Below are positions 14,694 to 22,221 of a DNA stretch of 24,656 nucleotides, piece after piece. Position 1 is the first letter of the stretch, and every line of letters starts with the position of its first letter. Under the pieces are notes generated by a model. That model searched no databases and was not told where the DNA came from. It was given only the letters and a program-made list of their open reading frames with translations. The position numbers and the translations under genes are program-made. The stretch lies in the NCBI GenBank assembly GCA_002327525.1, contig DCWG01000013.1, forward strand, positions 9,681-34,336, read 5' to 3'. Source of the DNA: Gammaproteobacteria bacterium UBA2168. GTDB taxonomy: Bacteria > Pseudomonadota > Gammaproteobacteria > Pseudomonadales > Azotimanducaceae.

Positions 14694-16076
14694 TCACGGG
14701 CTCCCATAGGTACGCGCCAGTCGATACAAGAACTCCAGCCCATCGAGAAACGATCGCTTGAGTATGCGCTCGTCGCGGCCATGCGCACGGACATCGTCGA
14801 TCTCACCGAAAATGCCCGATACGCCGTACACGGGGATACCTGCGTTGCGAAAATACAACCCATCGGTCGCACCGGTGCTCATACTTGGCACCACGATTGC
14901 GCCCGGCCACATCTGCTCGGTGAGATCCATGATCGGCGCCATCACCTCCTCAGTGAGTGGTGACGGTGGGCTCGGTGTGGCTTCCTGCACTGCAGTGATG
15001 GAAACGCCCGCATCGCCGCTGACCTCGGTCAGCGTTTGCCGCACGGATTCGGGCTCGATACCCGGTAAGATCCGGCAGTTTACCGTCGCTTTCGCTCGCT
15101 GTGGCAATGCGTTCTCGGCGTGCCCCGCTTCGAGTTCCGTTGCCACACAGGTCGTTCGCAGCATCGCATTCATGGACGGATAGTCGGCGAAGAACTCCGC
15201 CGCGGCCGCGTCAGGTTTCGGTTCGAGAAGCGCCAAGTAGCACGCCGTCATATCCGCCGGCCGGGTTGCGGCGCTCTGGCGTATATAGGCACGCGTCACC
15301 TCGTTGAGCTGAACTGGAAACCGGTGGGCTTCAATGCGGCCGAGCGCCGCCGCCAGCTGATAAATAGCATTATCGGACCGCGGAATGGAACTGTGCCCAC
15401 CGCGGTTGGTCACCTCCAGGGTATAACTCTGAAAGACCTTCTCCGCCGCTTGCACAGACTGACCCGCATGCCTTCCATCGATGATGGCACCGCCACCGCC
15501 TTCGTTGACCACGAACTCCGCGTCCACCAGATCCCGGTGCTCGGCCAGTAGAAACTGAACGCCATTGTGCGCTCCACCTTCTTCATCGGCCGTGAGCGCC
15601 AGGATGATGTCTCGATTCGGCTGGAAGCCCTCCTCGCGCAGACGTATGAAGTTGGCGATGCCGATAGCCGCCTCATCCTTGTCGTCAGTTGTCCCGCGGC
15701 CGTAAAAGTAACCATCACGTTCTAGAAACTCGAAAGGGGGAACGGTCCAGTCCTCAGGATCGGCCTCCACCACGTCGATATGGGCGAGAAACAGTACGGG
15801 CCGCCCGGTCGGAGCCGGCGAACGGTAGCGAGCCACCAGATTGCCCTTGCGTGGCGCGGGCGCGATAACGCGCACGTCCTCGGCCGGAAAGCCGGCATCG
15901 AGCAGTCGCCTCGCCATCGCATTCGCAGCCGCGGTATTGTCTCCCACCGAGTCGGTGGTGTTGATCTCGATGAGTTGCTCGAAAATGTCGATTGCCCGTA
16001 CCTCGTGCTTCGTCAGTGTCTGCGCCTGCACAAAACCCGCCATCAAACCGACGCACACAGCTACCACACGCATCAT
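14694..16076 (-). CDS. secreted M20-family metallopeptidase
   Basis: This 460-residue M20/M25/M40-type zinc hydrolase is preceded by a signal peptide (MMRVVAVCVGLMAGFVQA). Metal and catalytic residues are visible in order: HxD in LAHIDVVEAD, bridging Asp in GRGTTDDKDEAA, the Glu pair in LTADEEGGAH, an acidic ligand in VNEGGGGAI, and the late His in DDVRAHGRDERI. The dimerisation domain sits between (TNRGGHSSIPRSDNAIYQLA). Such enzymes cleave peptides or amide bonds; signal sequence predicts the periplasm. I chose ATG 16076, which has AGGAG 6 bases upstream. It lies 27 bases after the dehydratase-like gene on the same strand and may be cotranscribed with it. The substrate is unknown. Confidence 0.9.
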   Translation of the reverse strand: MMRVVAVCVGLMAGFVQAQTLTKHEVRAIDIFEQLIEINTTDSVGDNTAAANAMARRLLDAGFPAEDVRVIAPAPRKGNLVARYRSPAPTGRPVLFLAHIDVVEADPEDWTVPPFEFLERDGYFYGRGTTDDKDEAAIGIANFIRLREEGFQPNRDIILALTADEEGGAHNGVQFLLAEHRDLVDAEFVVNEGGGGAIIDGRHAGQSVQAAEKVFQSYTLEVTNRGGHSSIPRSDNAIYQLAAALGRIEAHRFPVQLNEVTRAYIRQSAATRPADMTACYLALLEPKPDAAAAEFFADYPSMNAMLRTTCVATELEAGHAENALPQRAKATVNCRILPGIEPESVRQTLTEVSGDAGVSITAVQEATPSPPSPLTEEVMAPIMDLTEQMWPGAIVVPSMSTGATDGLYFRNAGIPVYGVSGIFGEIDDVRAHGRDERILKRSFLDGLEFLYRLARTYGSP

Positions 16077-16103
16077 TCGTATCTCCTGTCTGGCACCCAT
16101 TCT

Positions 16104-17084
16104 CTACGCTCCCGCGTCCACCCGCGGCGTGTCCCCCTTCAGCACAGCGGCAAATACCTCGGCGTCCACATTGCCGCCGGTCACAACCGCCGCCACCTGC
16201 CGGCCCCGGTTGCGTTCCCGCTCCCTGAGCAGCGCCGCATACCCAGCCGCTCCCGCCCCCTCGGCGACGTTGTGGGTGCCGGCGAAAATCGATCGCATGG
16301 CGTGCGCTACTTCATCGTCACTCACCCTCACGATGCGTGCGATACCGGCGCAGATTATTTCGAAGGCGCCTGGATGCGGCACCCTGCACGCCATCCCGTC
16401 AGCAAAGGTCTGTGCGGTATTGGTCTGTATGATTCGCCCCTGTTCCAGGCTCAGTGCTATCGCATCCGCTTCCCTGGAGACGACGCCGACCACCTCTGTT
16501 TCGAGCCCCAACAGGTCGCGTGTTCGGATCATGGCGCTTACACCAGAACCCATCCCGATGGGCACATACACCGCGTTCAGACTCCCCACGCTCGTGAGCA
16601 ATTCATGGCAGTAGGTCGCCACACCCACCACCAGATCTTCGTGAAATGACGGTACCAGCAACAGATCTCCCTGCGCAGACCGGCGCTCCGCCTCCTCCCG
16701 CGCCACATCGAAGTCGACGCCAAACACCTCCAGCTTCGCACCCCAGGCGACCATGGCCTGGTTTTTCTCCTGGCTGTTGCCCTCTGGAACCAGAACCGTC
16801 ACCGGTACACCGTGGCGCGCGGCAGCATAGGGAATGCTCTGGCCATGGTTGCCCCGCGTCGCTGTGATCACGCCCGCGGGAAGCTCACCACGCCGCGCCA
16901 GCGCATCGAAGAAAGTCAATCCGCCACGTACCTTGAACGCACCCGTGGGTGTGTGATTCTCATGCTTGAGCCACACGTCCGCTCCGGTCTCGGCGCACAG
17001 GGCCGGCCATCTGTACTGCGGTGTAGGCGGCACTTCCTCCCTCACCAGCGCCTTCGCCTCCTCCAGATCTTTCAGTTCGAACAC
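16104..17084 (-). CDS. threonine dehydratase-like PLP enzyme
   Basis: This 326-residue fold-type II PLP enzyme resembles threonine/serine dehydratases without a regulatory ACT domain. The PLP lysine is in HENHTPTGAFKVRGGLTFF, the cofactor-binding Asn is in ATRGNHGQSIPYAAA, and the glycine-rich phosphate loop is VPIGMGSGVSAMIRTR rather than GGGGL. AVVTGGNVD near the end is also typical. The reaction is expected to be deamination of a hydroxy-amino acid, or a racemase. The frame runs to TTG 17168, but similarity begins at VFELKDLEEAKALV; GTG 17084 with GGGGAAAG upstream is the best start. ATG 17147 is an alternative. It is divergent from the SDR gene and 27 bases upstream of the M20 peptidase gene. 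Confidence 0.88.
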   Translation of the reverse strand: MFELKDLEEAKALVREEVPPTPQYRWPALCAETGADVWLKHENHTPTGAFKVRGGLTFFDALARRGELPAGVITATRGNHGQSIPYAAARHGVPVTVLVPEGNSQEKNQAMVAWGAKLEVFGVDFDVAREEAERRSAQGDLLLVPSFHEDLVVGVATYCHELLTSVGSLNAVYVPIGMGSGVSAMIRTRDLLGLETEVVGVVSREADAIALSLEQGRIIQTNTAQTFADGMACRVPHPGAFEIICAGIARIVRVSDDEVAHAMRSIFAGTHNVAEGAGAAGYAALLRERERNRGRQVAAVVTGGNVDAEVFAAVLKGDTPRVDAGA

Positions 17085-17236
17085 GACGCTCTTTCCCCGG
17101 ATTTGATGAATGCCGCCATTGCGGCTGAACCTCACGCGGCACGTCATATCTTCATTCGCCGTACGCAAGCGATCAAGTTGGTTGAAATGCGAAGATGAAA
17201 GCGTCTAGGGTGATCGCCTCATTCAGGGACGAACAC

Positions 17237-18010
17237 ATGGAAGTAGAAGACAAAATCATCGTCGTCACAGGCGGTGCGAGTGGCATCGGCAGGGCCATGG
17301 CGGAACGCTTTGTCGCCGACGGCGCAAGACAGGTAGTGGTCGCCGATATCAACGCGGCGCGCGCAAAGCAGGTTGCCGATGAAATCAGCGCCTGGAGTAT
17401 GGGCTGCGATGTCTCTCGCGAGGCCGATATCGTGGAACTGATCGACACCACCGAAGACAAGTTCGGACCCATCGATCTGTTCTGCTCCAACGCCGGCATC
17501 GGGATAGGAAAGGGATTGGACGAACCGAACGAGGTGTGGGAGAACATCTGGCAGGTCAACGCCATGTCGCACGTCTACGCCGCACGCCACCTGGTGCCGC
17601 GGATGATCGCGCGCGGCGGCGGCTATCTGTTGAACACGTCATCGGCCGCCGGCCTTCTTTCCCAGATCGGTTCGGTGACCTATGCGGTGACGAAGCACGC
17701 TGCGGTGGCCCTTGCCGAGTGGATTTCCATCACGCACGGCAGGGATGGCATCAAGGTATCGGTGCTCTGCCCGCAGGCGGTACGCACTGCCATGACCGCG
17801 GGCGGACCCGGTGTCGCCAGTGTGGACGGCATGCTGGAGCCGGAACAGGCTGCGGATACCGTGATCGAGGCTCTGCGCGAGGAGCGTTTATTGATTTTGC
17901 CACACCCCGAGGTAGCGCAATACATCAAGCGCAAGACCTCGGACTACGACCGCTGGCTGCACGGCATGCGTTGTCTGCAGGAACAATATCTGGATCAGGC
18001 GGAGTCATAA
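17237..18010 (+). CDS. SDR-family oxidoreductase
   Basis: This 257-residue classical SDR has VVTGGASGIGRAMAERF at the N-terminus, NAG in FCSNAGIGIGKG, Ser in LNTSSAAG and the catalytic YAVTK (Y149, K153). The acidic VVADIN after strand 2 favours NAD(H) over NADP(H). Later LCPQAVRTAM is the usual PxxxxT-type loop. SDRs interconvert alcohols and ketones; the substrate is not readable. I chose ATG 17237 with AGGGA 7 bases upstream; the frame extends to ATG 17195, but those residues have no SDR match. It is divergent from the dehydratase-like gene and converges on the kinase gene, with tandem repeats in between. Confidence 0.9.
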   Translation: MEVEDKIIVVTGGASGIGRAMAERFVADGARQVVVADINAARAKQVADEISAWSMGCDVSREADIVELIDTTEDKFGPIDLFCSNAGIGIGKGLDEPNEVWENIWQVNAMSHVYAARHLVPRMIARGGGYLLNTSSAAGLLSQIGSVTYAVTKHAAVALAEWISITHGRDGIKVSVLCPQAVRTAMTAGGPGVASVDGMLEPEQAADTVIEALREERLLILPHPEVAQYIKRKTSDYDRWLHGMRCLQEQYLDQAES

Positions 18011-18038
18011 GGCCGACTCGAGGGCCGAATGTGAACCT

Positions 18039-18067
18039 GTCCCGATTTTCTGCGTCCCGATTTTCTG
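18039..18067. repeat. tandem direct repeat of a 14-bp unit
   Basis: GTCCCGATTTTCTG occurs twice, at 18039-18052 and 18054-18067, separated by one base. It sits in the 69-base gap between two convergent genes. The unit resembles short intergenic repeats common in proteobacterial genomes (REP-like), but two copies alone do not prove membership. Confidence 0.7.
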
Positions 18068-18079
18068 GGCACTCTTCGG

Positions 18080-19114
18080 TCAACCACGATGTCGCGGCCC
18101 TCGAAGGCATAGGCCGGTCTGTTGCTCCACTACCGCACCCAGCATGCCGAAGTCCCAGCCTCCCACACGGCCCATGTCCGGCGTATGACCCTCTCCCCGC
18201 AGCACCAGCTCCTCGAACGCCCGCTGGGCGCAATAAAAGTCGAGCTTATCCCGATCGATGGAAAAGCGGCGCTGGTAGAAGCGTAGAAACCGATCTGCCA
18301 TTCCGCGCTTCAAGCGGTTGACGAGCGGCACGATCGCGGCTGGCATTTCGAGTATGCTCGCCTGCAACAGGAGCCAGGCCGCGGCCAGGTCATATTCCCG
18401 ATCGGCGAAGCAGATGCGCCCCCAGTCGAGCACGCCGGTGACCCTATCGTTGTCCACCATCACGTTCAGGGGATGAAAGTCGCCGTGACAGATCACCGCG
18501 CGGACGACCGGGGGTTGCATCGCCAACAACCTGTCAGCAACGCGCCGGGCTTCAGGCCAGCGGTTGCCAACGAGATTCCGGGCACTCTGTAGACGCCCGG
18601 CGGGGTTGAAATGCTGCTCTGGCGCGATGGCACGCAGAGACTCGACCATCGGCGCGGGGTCGAGCGCATGCAGCTTCAGGTGCAGTCGGGCAAGTCGCCC
18701 CGGCAGATTCCGATACAGGCCGGGAAAACGCAGCACGCCCCCAGGCATCTCAAAAGCTTCGCTGCCCAGCATCGCGCCCTCGATTTGTTCCATGACCAGC
18801 CACGGTCCACGCAATCCCGGCTCGGCGGAAGCCAGCAGAATGCGCGGAACCGGAAATCCCATTGCGCCAAGGACATCGTGGGCCGTCGCTTCCCACAGAT
18901 ACTGTCGCGAATCCGAGTAGTCGTTGGCGAAGATGCGGATGATCAGGGGGCCATGGAACGCATGACCCGCTTCCACTGCCAACCTAAAAGCGTAGATCAG
19001 TGTCTCGTTGCCACCGAGCAGATTCACGGGCGCTTCCGAGAAGGGATTTACAGGCAGATTTTCGATCGTTTGCCGAAGAACTTCGCCGATCGGTGGTTCA
19101 TCCTGAATAGGCAC
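18080..19114 (-). CDS. aminoglycoside phosphotransferase-fold kinase (APH family)
   Basis: This 344-residue protein has the APH/choline-kinase-like fold. The catalytic loop is AVICHGDFHPLNVMVDNDRV and the metal-binding motif is GVLDWGRICFADREYDLA. In the N-lobe, PLIIRIFAN probably holds the ATP-binding lysine position as arginine. WLVMEQIEG marks the hinge. Such enzymes phosphorylate small hydroxylated compounds; drug resistance is not implied. Start is GTG 19114 (MPIQDEPPIGEVLRQ), whose ribosome site is weak. It converges with the SDR gene and lies 90 bases downstream of the nucleoside hydrolase on the same strand. Confidence 0.85.
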   Translation of the reverse strand: MPIQDEPPIGEVLRQTIENLPVNPFSEAPVNLLGGNETLIYAFRLAVEAGHAFHGPLIIRIFANDYSDSRQYLWEATAHDVLGAMGFPVPRILLASAEPGLRGPWLVMEQIEGAMLGSEAFEMPGGVLRFPGLYRNLPGRLARLHLKLHALDPAPMVESLRAIAPEQHFNPAGRLQSARNLVGNRWPEARRVADRLLAMQPPVVRAVICHGDFHPLNVMVDNDRVTGVLDWGRICFADREYDLAAAWLLLQASILEMPAAIVPLVNRLKRGMADRFLRFYQRRFSIDRDKLDFYCAQRAFEELVLRGEGHTPDMGRVGGWDFGMLGAVVEQQTGLCLRGPRHRG

Positions 19115-19204
19115 TGTGTTTTCTCGACAGAAGATCCAGAAAGTCTACTCTTCCCTCTTGTGCTGTCCCTCATCCAGTGACGGGTGAGTCCTTGCCTCGG
19201 CCTC

Positions 19205-20179
19205 TCAGCGCTCATTTAAGATGAAGGCAAGAACCCGGTCCCGAAAGAGATTCGAGAAAGTTTCGGCCTCGACATCGAGTGCCACCCTCGCGTTGGTCTC
19301 GGCATGACCGAAAATCGCTCGCTGAAAGCGTTTGTGATGGGAAACGCTCATGCCCTGCGCCGGACCGTCGCCGGTCTCAATTTCGACGTAGGAATCCTCC
19401 AGTGTCACGAGATTTGCGTTGATTGCCACCGCCGTCGCGAGGCTGTCGTAGAGATGAAGGGAGCGCGAACCGCCTCGTGATCTGGCATTGAACCAGGGTT
19501 CGGTGGCCTCTTGCACGAATTTCCCGAGAGCTGTTCCGGACCTCGTGCTTTCCTGTAACTGTTCCGGAGAAAGATGTGTCTGATGACAGACATCGAGCCC
19601 GACCATCGTGAGATCAGCGCCTGAACGAAACACGATGTCCGCCGCGTCCGGGTCCTGCCAATAGTTGAATTCCGCTGCGGGTGAGATGTTCCCCGCACAC
19701 TCCGCCGTGCCACCCATCATGACTATTCGCTTCACCGAGCGTGCGAAGTCCGGCGATCGTTGCATTGCCACCGCCACATTGGTCAGTGGCCCGATCGTCA
19801 CCAGCGAGATCTCACCGGGTGCTGCCAGCACCGTCTCGAGGAGGAAGGAAACCGCATCGGCATCCTTGCCCGTGGGTTCCACCTTCTCGACGATCTGTCT
19901 GGAGTCATAACGACGCTCGAGCCAGCGTATCTGAGTGGATCTCCTGGGGTTCATCGGCCGCAGGCAGCCTCGCTTTAGCGGTACATCCTGGCGACCGAGG
20001 AGATCCAGTAAATGGCTTGCGTTCGAAAAGCCCTTTTCGGCCGGGACATTACCTTGGACCACCGTAATTCCCTCAATATCGACTTCCGGAGAATTGATAG
20101 CCAGCATGATCGCAAAGCTGTCCTCCGGGTCCCCGGCAAGCGTCCCCATTGCGGGGTCGGTATCAATGATGATGCGCAT
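19205..20179 (-). CDS. inosine-uridine preferring nucleoside hydrolase-family protein
   Basis: This 324-residue protein matches the nucleoside hydrolase (IUNH) family. The N-terminal calcium-binding motif is IIIDTDPAMG followed by GDPEDSFAIMLA, a variant of the standard DTDPGxDD. Later come ISLVTIGPLTNVAVAMQ, IVMMGGTAE, AEFNYWQDPDAADIVF and SLHLYDSLATAVAI. The last replaces the usual H-D-P/A motif with Y-D-S, so the leaving-group-activating His of inosine-uridine enzymes seems absent. These enzymes hydrolyse the N-glycosidic bond of ribonucleosides; purine/pyrimidine preference cannot be assigned. ATG 20179 has only a weak ribosome site. Genes on both sides are on the same strand with gaps of 90 and 135 bases. 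Confidence 0.88.
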   Translation of the reverse strand: MRIIIDTDPAMGTLAGDPEDSFAIMLAINSPEVDIEGITVVQGNVPAEKGFSNASHLLDLLGRQDVPLKRGCLRPMNPRRSTQIRWLERRYDSRQIVEKVEPTGKDADAVSFLLETVLAAPGEISLVTIGPLTNVAVAMQRSPDFARSVKRIVMMGGTAECAGNISPAAEFNYWQDPDAADIVFRSGADLTMVGLDVCHQTHLSPEQLQESTRSGTALGKFVQEATEPWFNARSRGGSRSLHLYDSLATAVAINANLVTLEDSYVEIETGDGPAQGMSVSHHKRFQRAIFGHAETNARVALDVEAETFSNLFRDRVLAFILNER

Positions 20180-20227
20180 GCATCAGAGCTTACGCCCGCC
20201 ATGCTGCAATCAGCCAGAAAAATCTGA

Positions 20228-20238
20228 GGAGCCTCTGA
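20228..20238. repeat. 11-bp repeat copy 1 downstream of the PI-PLC-like gene
   Basis: GGAGCCTCTGA occurs here and again, in the same orientation, at 21399-21409. The two copies flank the PI-PLC-like gene. Each contains a small palindrome around AGGAGCCT. See the second copy and the related finding. Confidence 0.5.
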
Positions 20239-20314
20239 CTGGCATGCGGCTAGACCATCATCTCCACACTGAATCGACCCGATGATTCCTCACGAAGGAT
20301 TCCTTCCCAAGGCG

Positions 20315-21325
20315 TTAGAGGGGACACTCACCAGTTACGCGAACAGGATTACAGCGCACATTCGCACCCCGTGGCAGGCGCACCACATAGCCTGTCCCTT
20401 CGGCAGGGCGGTAGTAGTCCGTGCTGATAAGTTGCGCACCGCTTTCAAATGCCCGGTCACGCCGCTCGGTATCCCCATTGCGTGCTTCCACGGTGTCTGC
20501 GTCCGCCCGGGTACGTACGATATAGCCCCACTCCACCAGATCACGAATCCGATCAAAATCAGCTATCGGATCATTCAGAACACGGATCGCGGCGGCGGGA
20601 TGTTCCGGATGATGGTCGGCGAAGAGCGAGCGTGTAGGCCACTTGCGCGCGTAGCGCTCTCTTTTTAGACCCCTCTCATCCAGTACAACGACAATCCGTC
20701 CGCGTGCCTCGCTCAGCGGCGGCCACACGGGTCCAGTGGGGCCGATCACGCTAGCTGGTCGGATCAACCGGTCACCGAGCACCTCCTCGAATTCCTCATC
20801 GAGCCGGTCCCAGGCAGCGTCATCGAACGCCTGCGGTTCCACCGCACCCATCCAGTCCACCGGTGCATCCTTCGCGTTGATGGAAATGAACAGCGGCAAG
20901 TGGCCGGGATGCGCTCGCGACCAGGCGGCTATGTCCGTGATGCAGGCTTTCAGGTTTGGACAATTACTCGCATCATCCACGCTTTGCACGTGCAGCACGG
21001 CAAAATGACTGATACCGCCCGCATGCGCGTACTGGCCAAACAGCGTGCCCTTCGGATCGTAGAACACGTCCAATTCGAGCTTACGCAGCCCGAAATCCAA
21101 TTGCTCGGTCAGCGGCGGATGTTGGTAGTCGAGCGTATCGATCAGCTCCGGCCTGAACAGGCTGAGCACGACTCGGGATACGAGCGGGAGGCTCTGTTTG
21201 TAGCTATTGTGGCTACCGAGCATCTGAATGTCGTTGAGGCGAAGTTCTGCAGCCGATGCGCTGGTGCTGAGCAGGCCCACGCACAACATGAACCAGATCC
21301 CTCCACCTCCCATCGCCTTGTCCAC
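20315..21325 (-). CDS. Ca2+-dependent phosphatidylinositol-specific phospholipase C-like protein
   Basis: This 336-residue exported protein resembles the calcium-dependent PI-PLC-C1 family. A signal peptide (GIWFMLCVGLLSTSASA) precedes AELRLNDIQMLGSHNSYKQS, which holds the first catalytic His. LDFGLRKLELDVFYDP gives the Glu/Asp calcium ligands. The second His is probably in HFAVLHVQSVDDASNC. Later PLFISINAKD and GRIVVVLDERG are barrel strands, and TRADADTVEARNGDTERRDR then GAQLISTDYY close the domain. Such enzymes cleave phosphoinositides or phosphodiesters outside the cytoplasm. I chose GTG 21325 because GGAGAG lies 8 bases upstream; ATG 21313 is the alternative, and the frame extends to 21379. 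It is flanked by two copies of an 11-bp repeat. Confidence 0.87.
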   Translation of the reverse strand: MDKAMGGGGIWFMLCVGLLSTSASAAELRLNDIQMLGSHNSYKQSLPLVSRVVLSLFRPELIDTLDYQHPPLTEQLDFGLRKLELDVFYDPKGTLFGQYAHAGGISHFAVLHVQSVDDASNCPNLKACITDIAAWSRAHPGHLPLFISINAKDAPVDWMGAVEPQAFDDAAWDRLDEEFEEVLGDRLIRPASVIGPTGPVWPPLSEARGRIVVVLDERGLKRERYARKWPTRSLFADHHPEHPAAAIRVLNDPIADFDRIRDLVEWGYIVRTRADADTVEARNGDTERRDRAFESGAQLISTDYYRPAEGTGYVVRLPRGANVRCNPVRVTGECPL

Positions 21326-21398
21326 GGGAGCTACTCTCCGGTAACCATTGCTGCATGTACTCCAGTTCAGCACATGCAAAATCGAAAAAGAACCCTAA

Positions 21399-21409
21399 GG
21401 AGCCTCTGA
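21399..21409. repeat. 11-bp repeat copy 2 upstream of the PI-PLC-like gene
   Basis: GGAGCCTCTGA again, followed by TTAATTAATTC, just before the coxM stop. Same orientation as the copy at 20228-20238, 1171 bases apart. An A+T-rich flank on this side only suggests a possible remnant of a mobile element end, but no transposase is present. Confidence 0.5.
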
Positions 21410-21422
21410 TTAATTAATTCAT

Positions 21423-22220
21423 TCAACCAAGCATCGTGGCCACTGCGCGTCGCGCCATAACTTTCACCAGATGCGCGCGATAGGCAGCGGAAGCATGCAG
21501 ATCGCTATTGAACCCGGCATCCGGCACCTCAACCGCATCCACCGCATCCGGTGTGAGATTGGCGTTCAGCACTTCCTCGATACCGCTAGCCCGAAAAGCA
21601 CAGGGTCCCGCGCCTGTTACGCCTACTCGAATCACACCGCCAAAGTCCGCCACCATCACCCCCACCACCGCGTAGCGAGAAGCCGGATTCGGAAACTTCT
21701 GGTAGGCGGCTCGCGCGGGTACCGGGAAGTCGATGCGCGTTACTATTTCGCCCGGTTGGAGCGAGGTTTCAAACAGATCGTGAAAGTACGATTCACCGCT
21801 GATGGCGCGAGAGGTGGTGTGCACCGTGGCACCCAGCGCGACCACCGCCGCCGGGTAGTCTGCAGAAGGGTCGCTGTTGGCGATGCTGCCTCCAATGGTG
21901 CCGCGATTTCGTACCTGCTTGTCGCCAATGCCGGCCGCCAGTGCCGCGAGCGCCGGAATCGCTTCGACCACGTCGGGGGACGCGGCAACCTCGGCATGAC
22001 GCGTGAACGCTCCAACGGACACCACGCCTCCACTCGCCGAAATCCCGGTTAGCCCTTCCACAGCCTGCAGATCGATCACATCGGTGGGAGCCGCCAGTCG
22101 CTGTTTCATGGTGGGAATCAGCGTCATGCCGCCAGACAGATATATTGGATCGTCGGAGTCTCGAAACTGTGCCGCAGCTTCGTCCAGCGTAGTCGGTTTG
22201 TGGTAGTTGAACTGATACAT
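21423..22220 (-). CDS. coxM: xanthine dehydrogenase/CoxM-family FAD-binding subunit
   Basis: This 265-residue flavoprotein is the medium subunit of a molybdenum hydroxylase. FAD-binding motifs are visible: DPIYLSGGMTLIPTMKQRLA near residue 27 and DKQVRNRGTIGGSIANSDPS near residue 100. The C-terminal domain includes RYAVVGVMVADFGG and AYRAHLVKVMARRAV. It passes electrons from the iron-sulphur subunit to an acceptor. Start ATG 22220 follows the coxL stop by one base and has GGGGAGG 6 bases upstream, so it is translated with coxL. Length is slightly short compared with the usual 280-290. It is the last gene of the S-L-M operon; the PI-PLC-like gene follows on the same strand after about 100 bases. 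Confidence 0.92.
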   Translation of the reverse strand: MYQFNYHKPTTLDEAAAQFRDSDDPIYLSGGMTLIPTMKQRLAAPTDVIDLQAVEGLTGISASGGVVSVGAFTRHAEVAASPDVVEAIPALAALAAGIGDKQVRNRGTIGGSIANSDPSADYPAAVVALGATVHTTSRAISGESYFHDLFETSLQPGEIVTRIDFPVPARAAYQKFPNPASRYAVVGVMVADFGGVIRVGVTGAGPCAFRASGIEEVLNANLTPDAVDAVEVPDAGFNSDLHASAAYRAHLVKVMARRAVATMLG

Positions 22221-22221
22221 C

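Noticed and set aside
20640..20670. GCGCGC-type hairpin inside the PI-PLC gene
   Set aside because: It comes from arginine/alanine codons in the coding region and similar words occur by chance at this GC content.
21380..21422. Rho-independent terminator after coxM
   Set aside because: A T-rich stretch exists on the minus strand, but I could not build a stable GC-rich stem before it.
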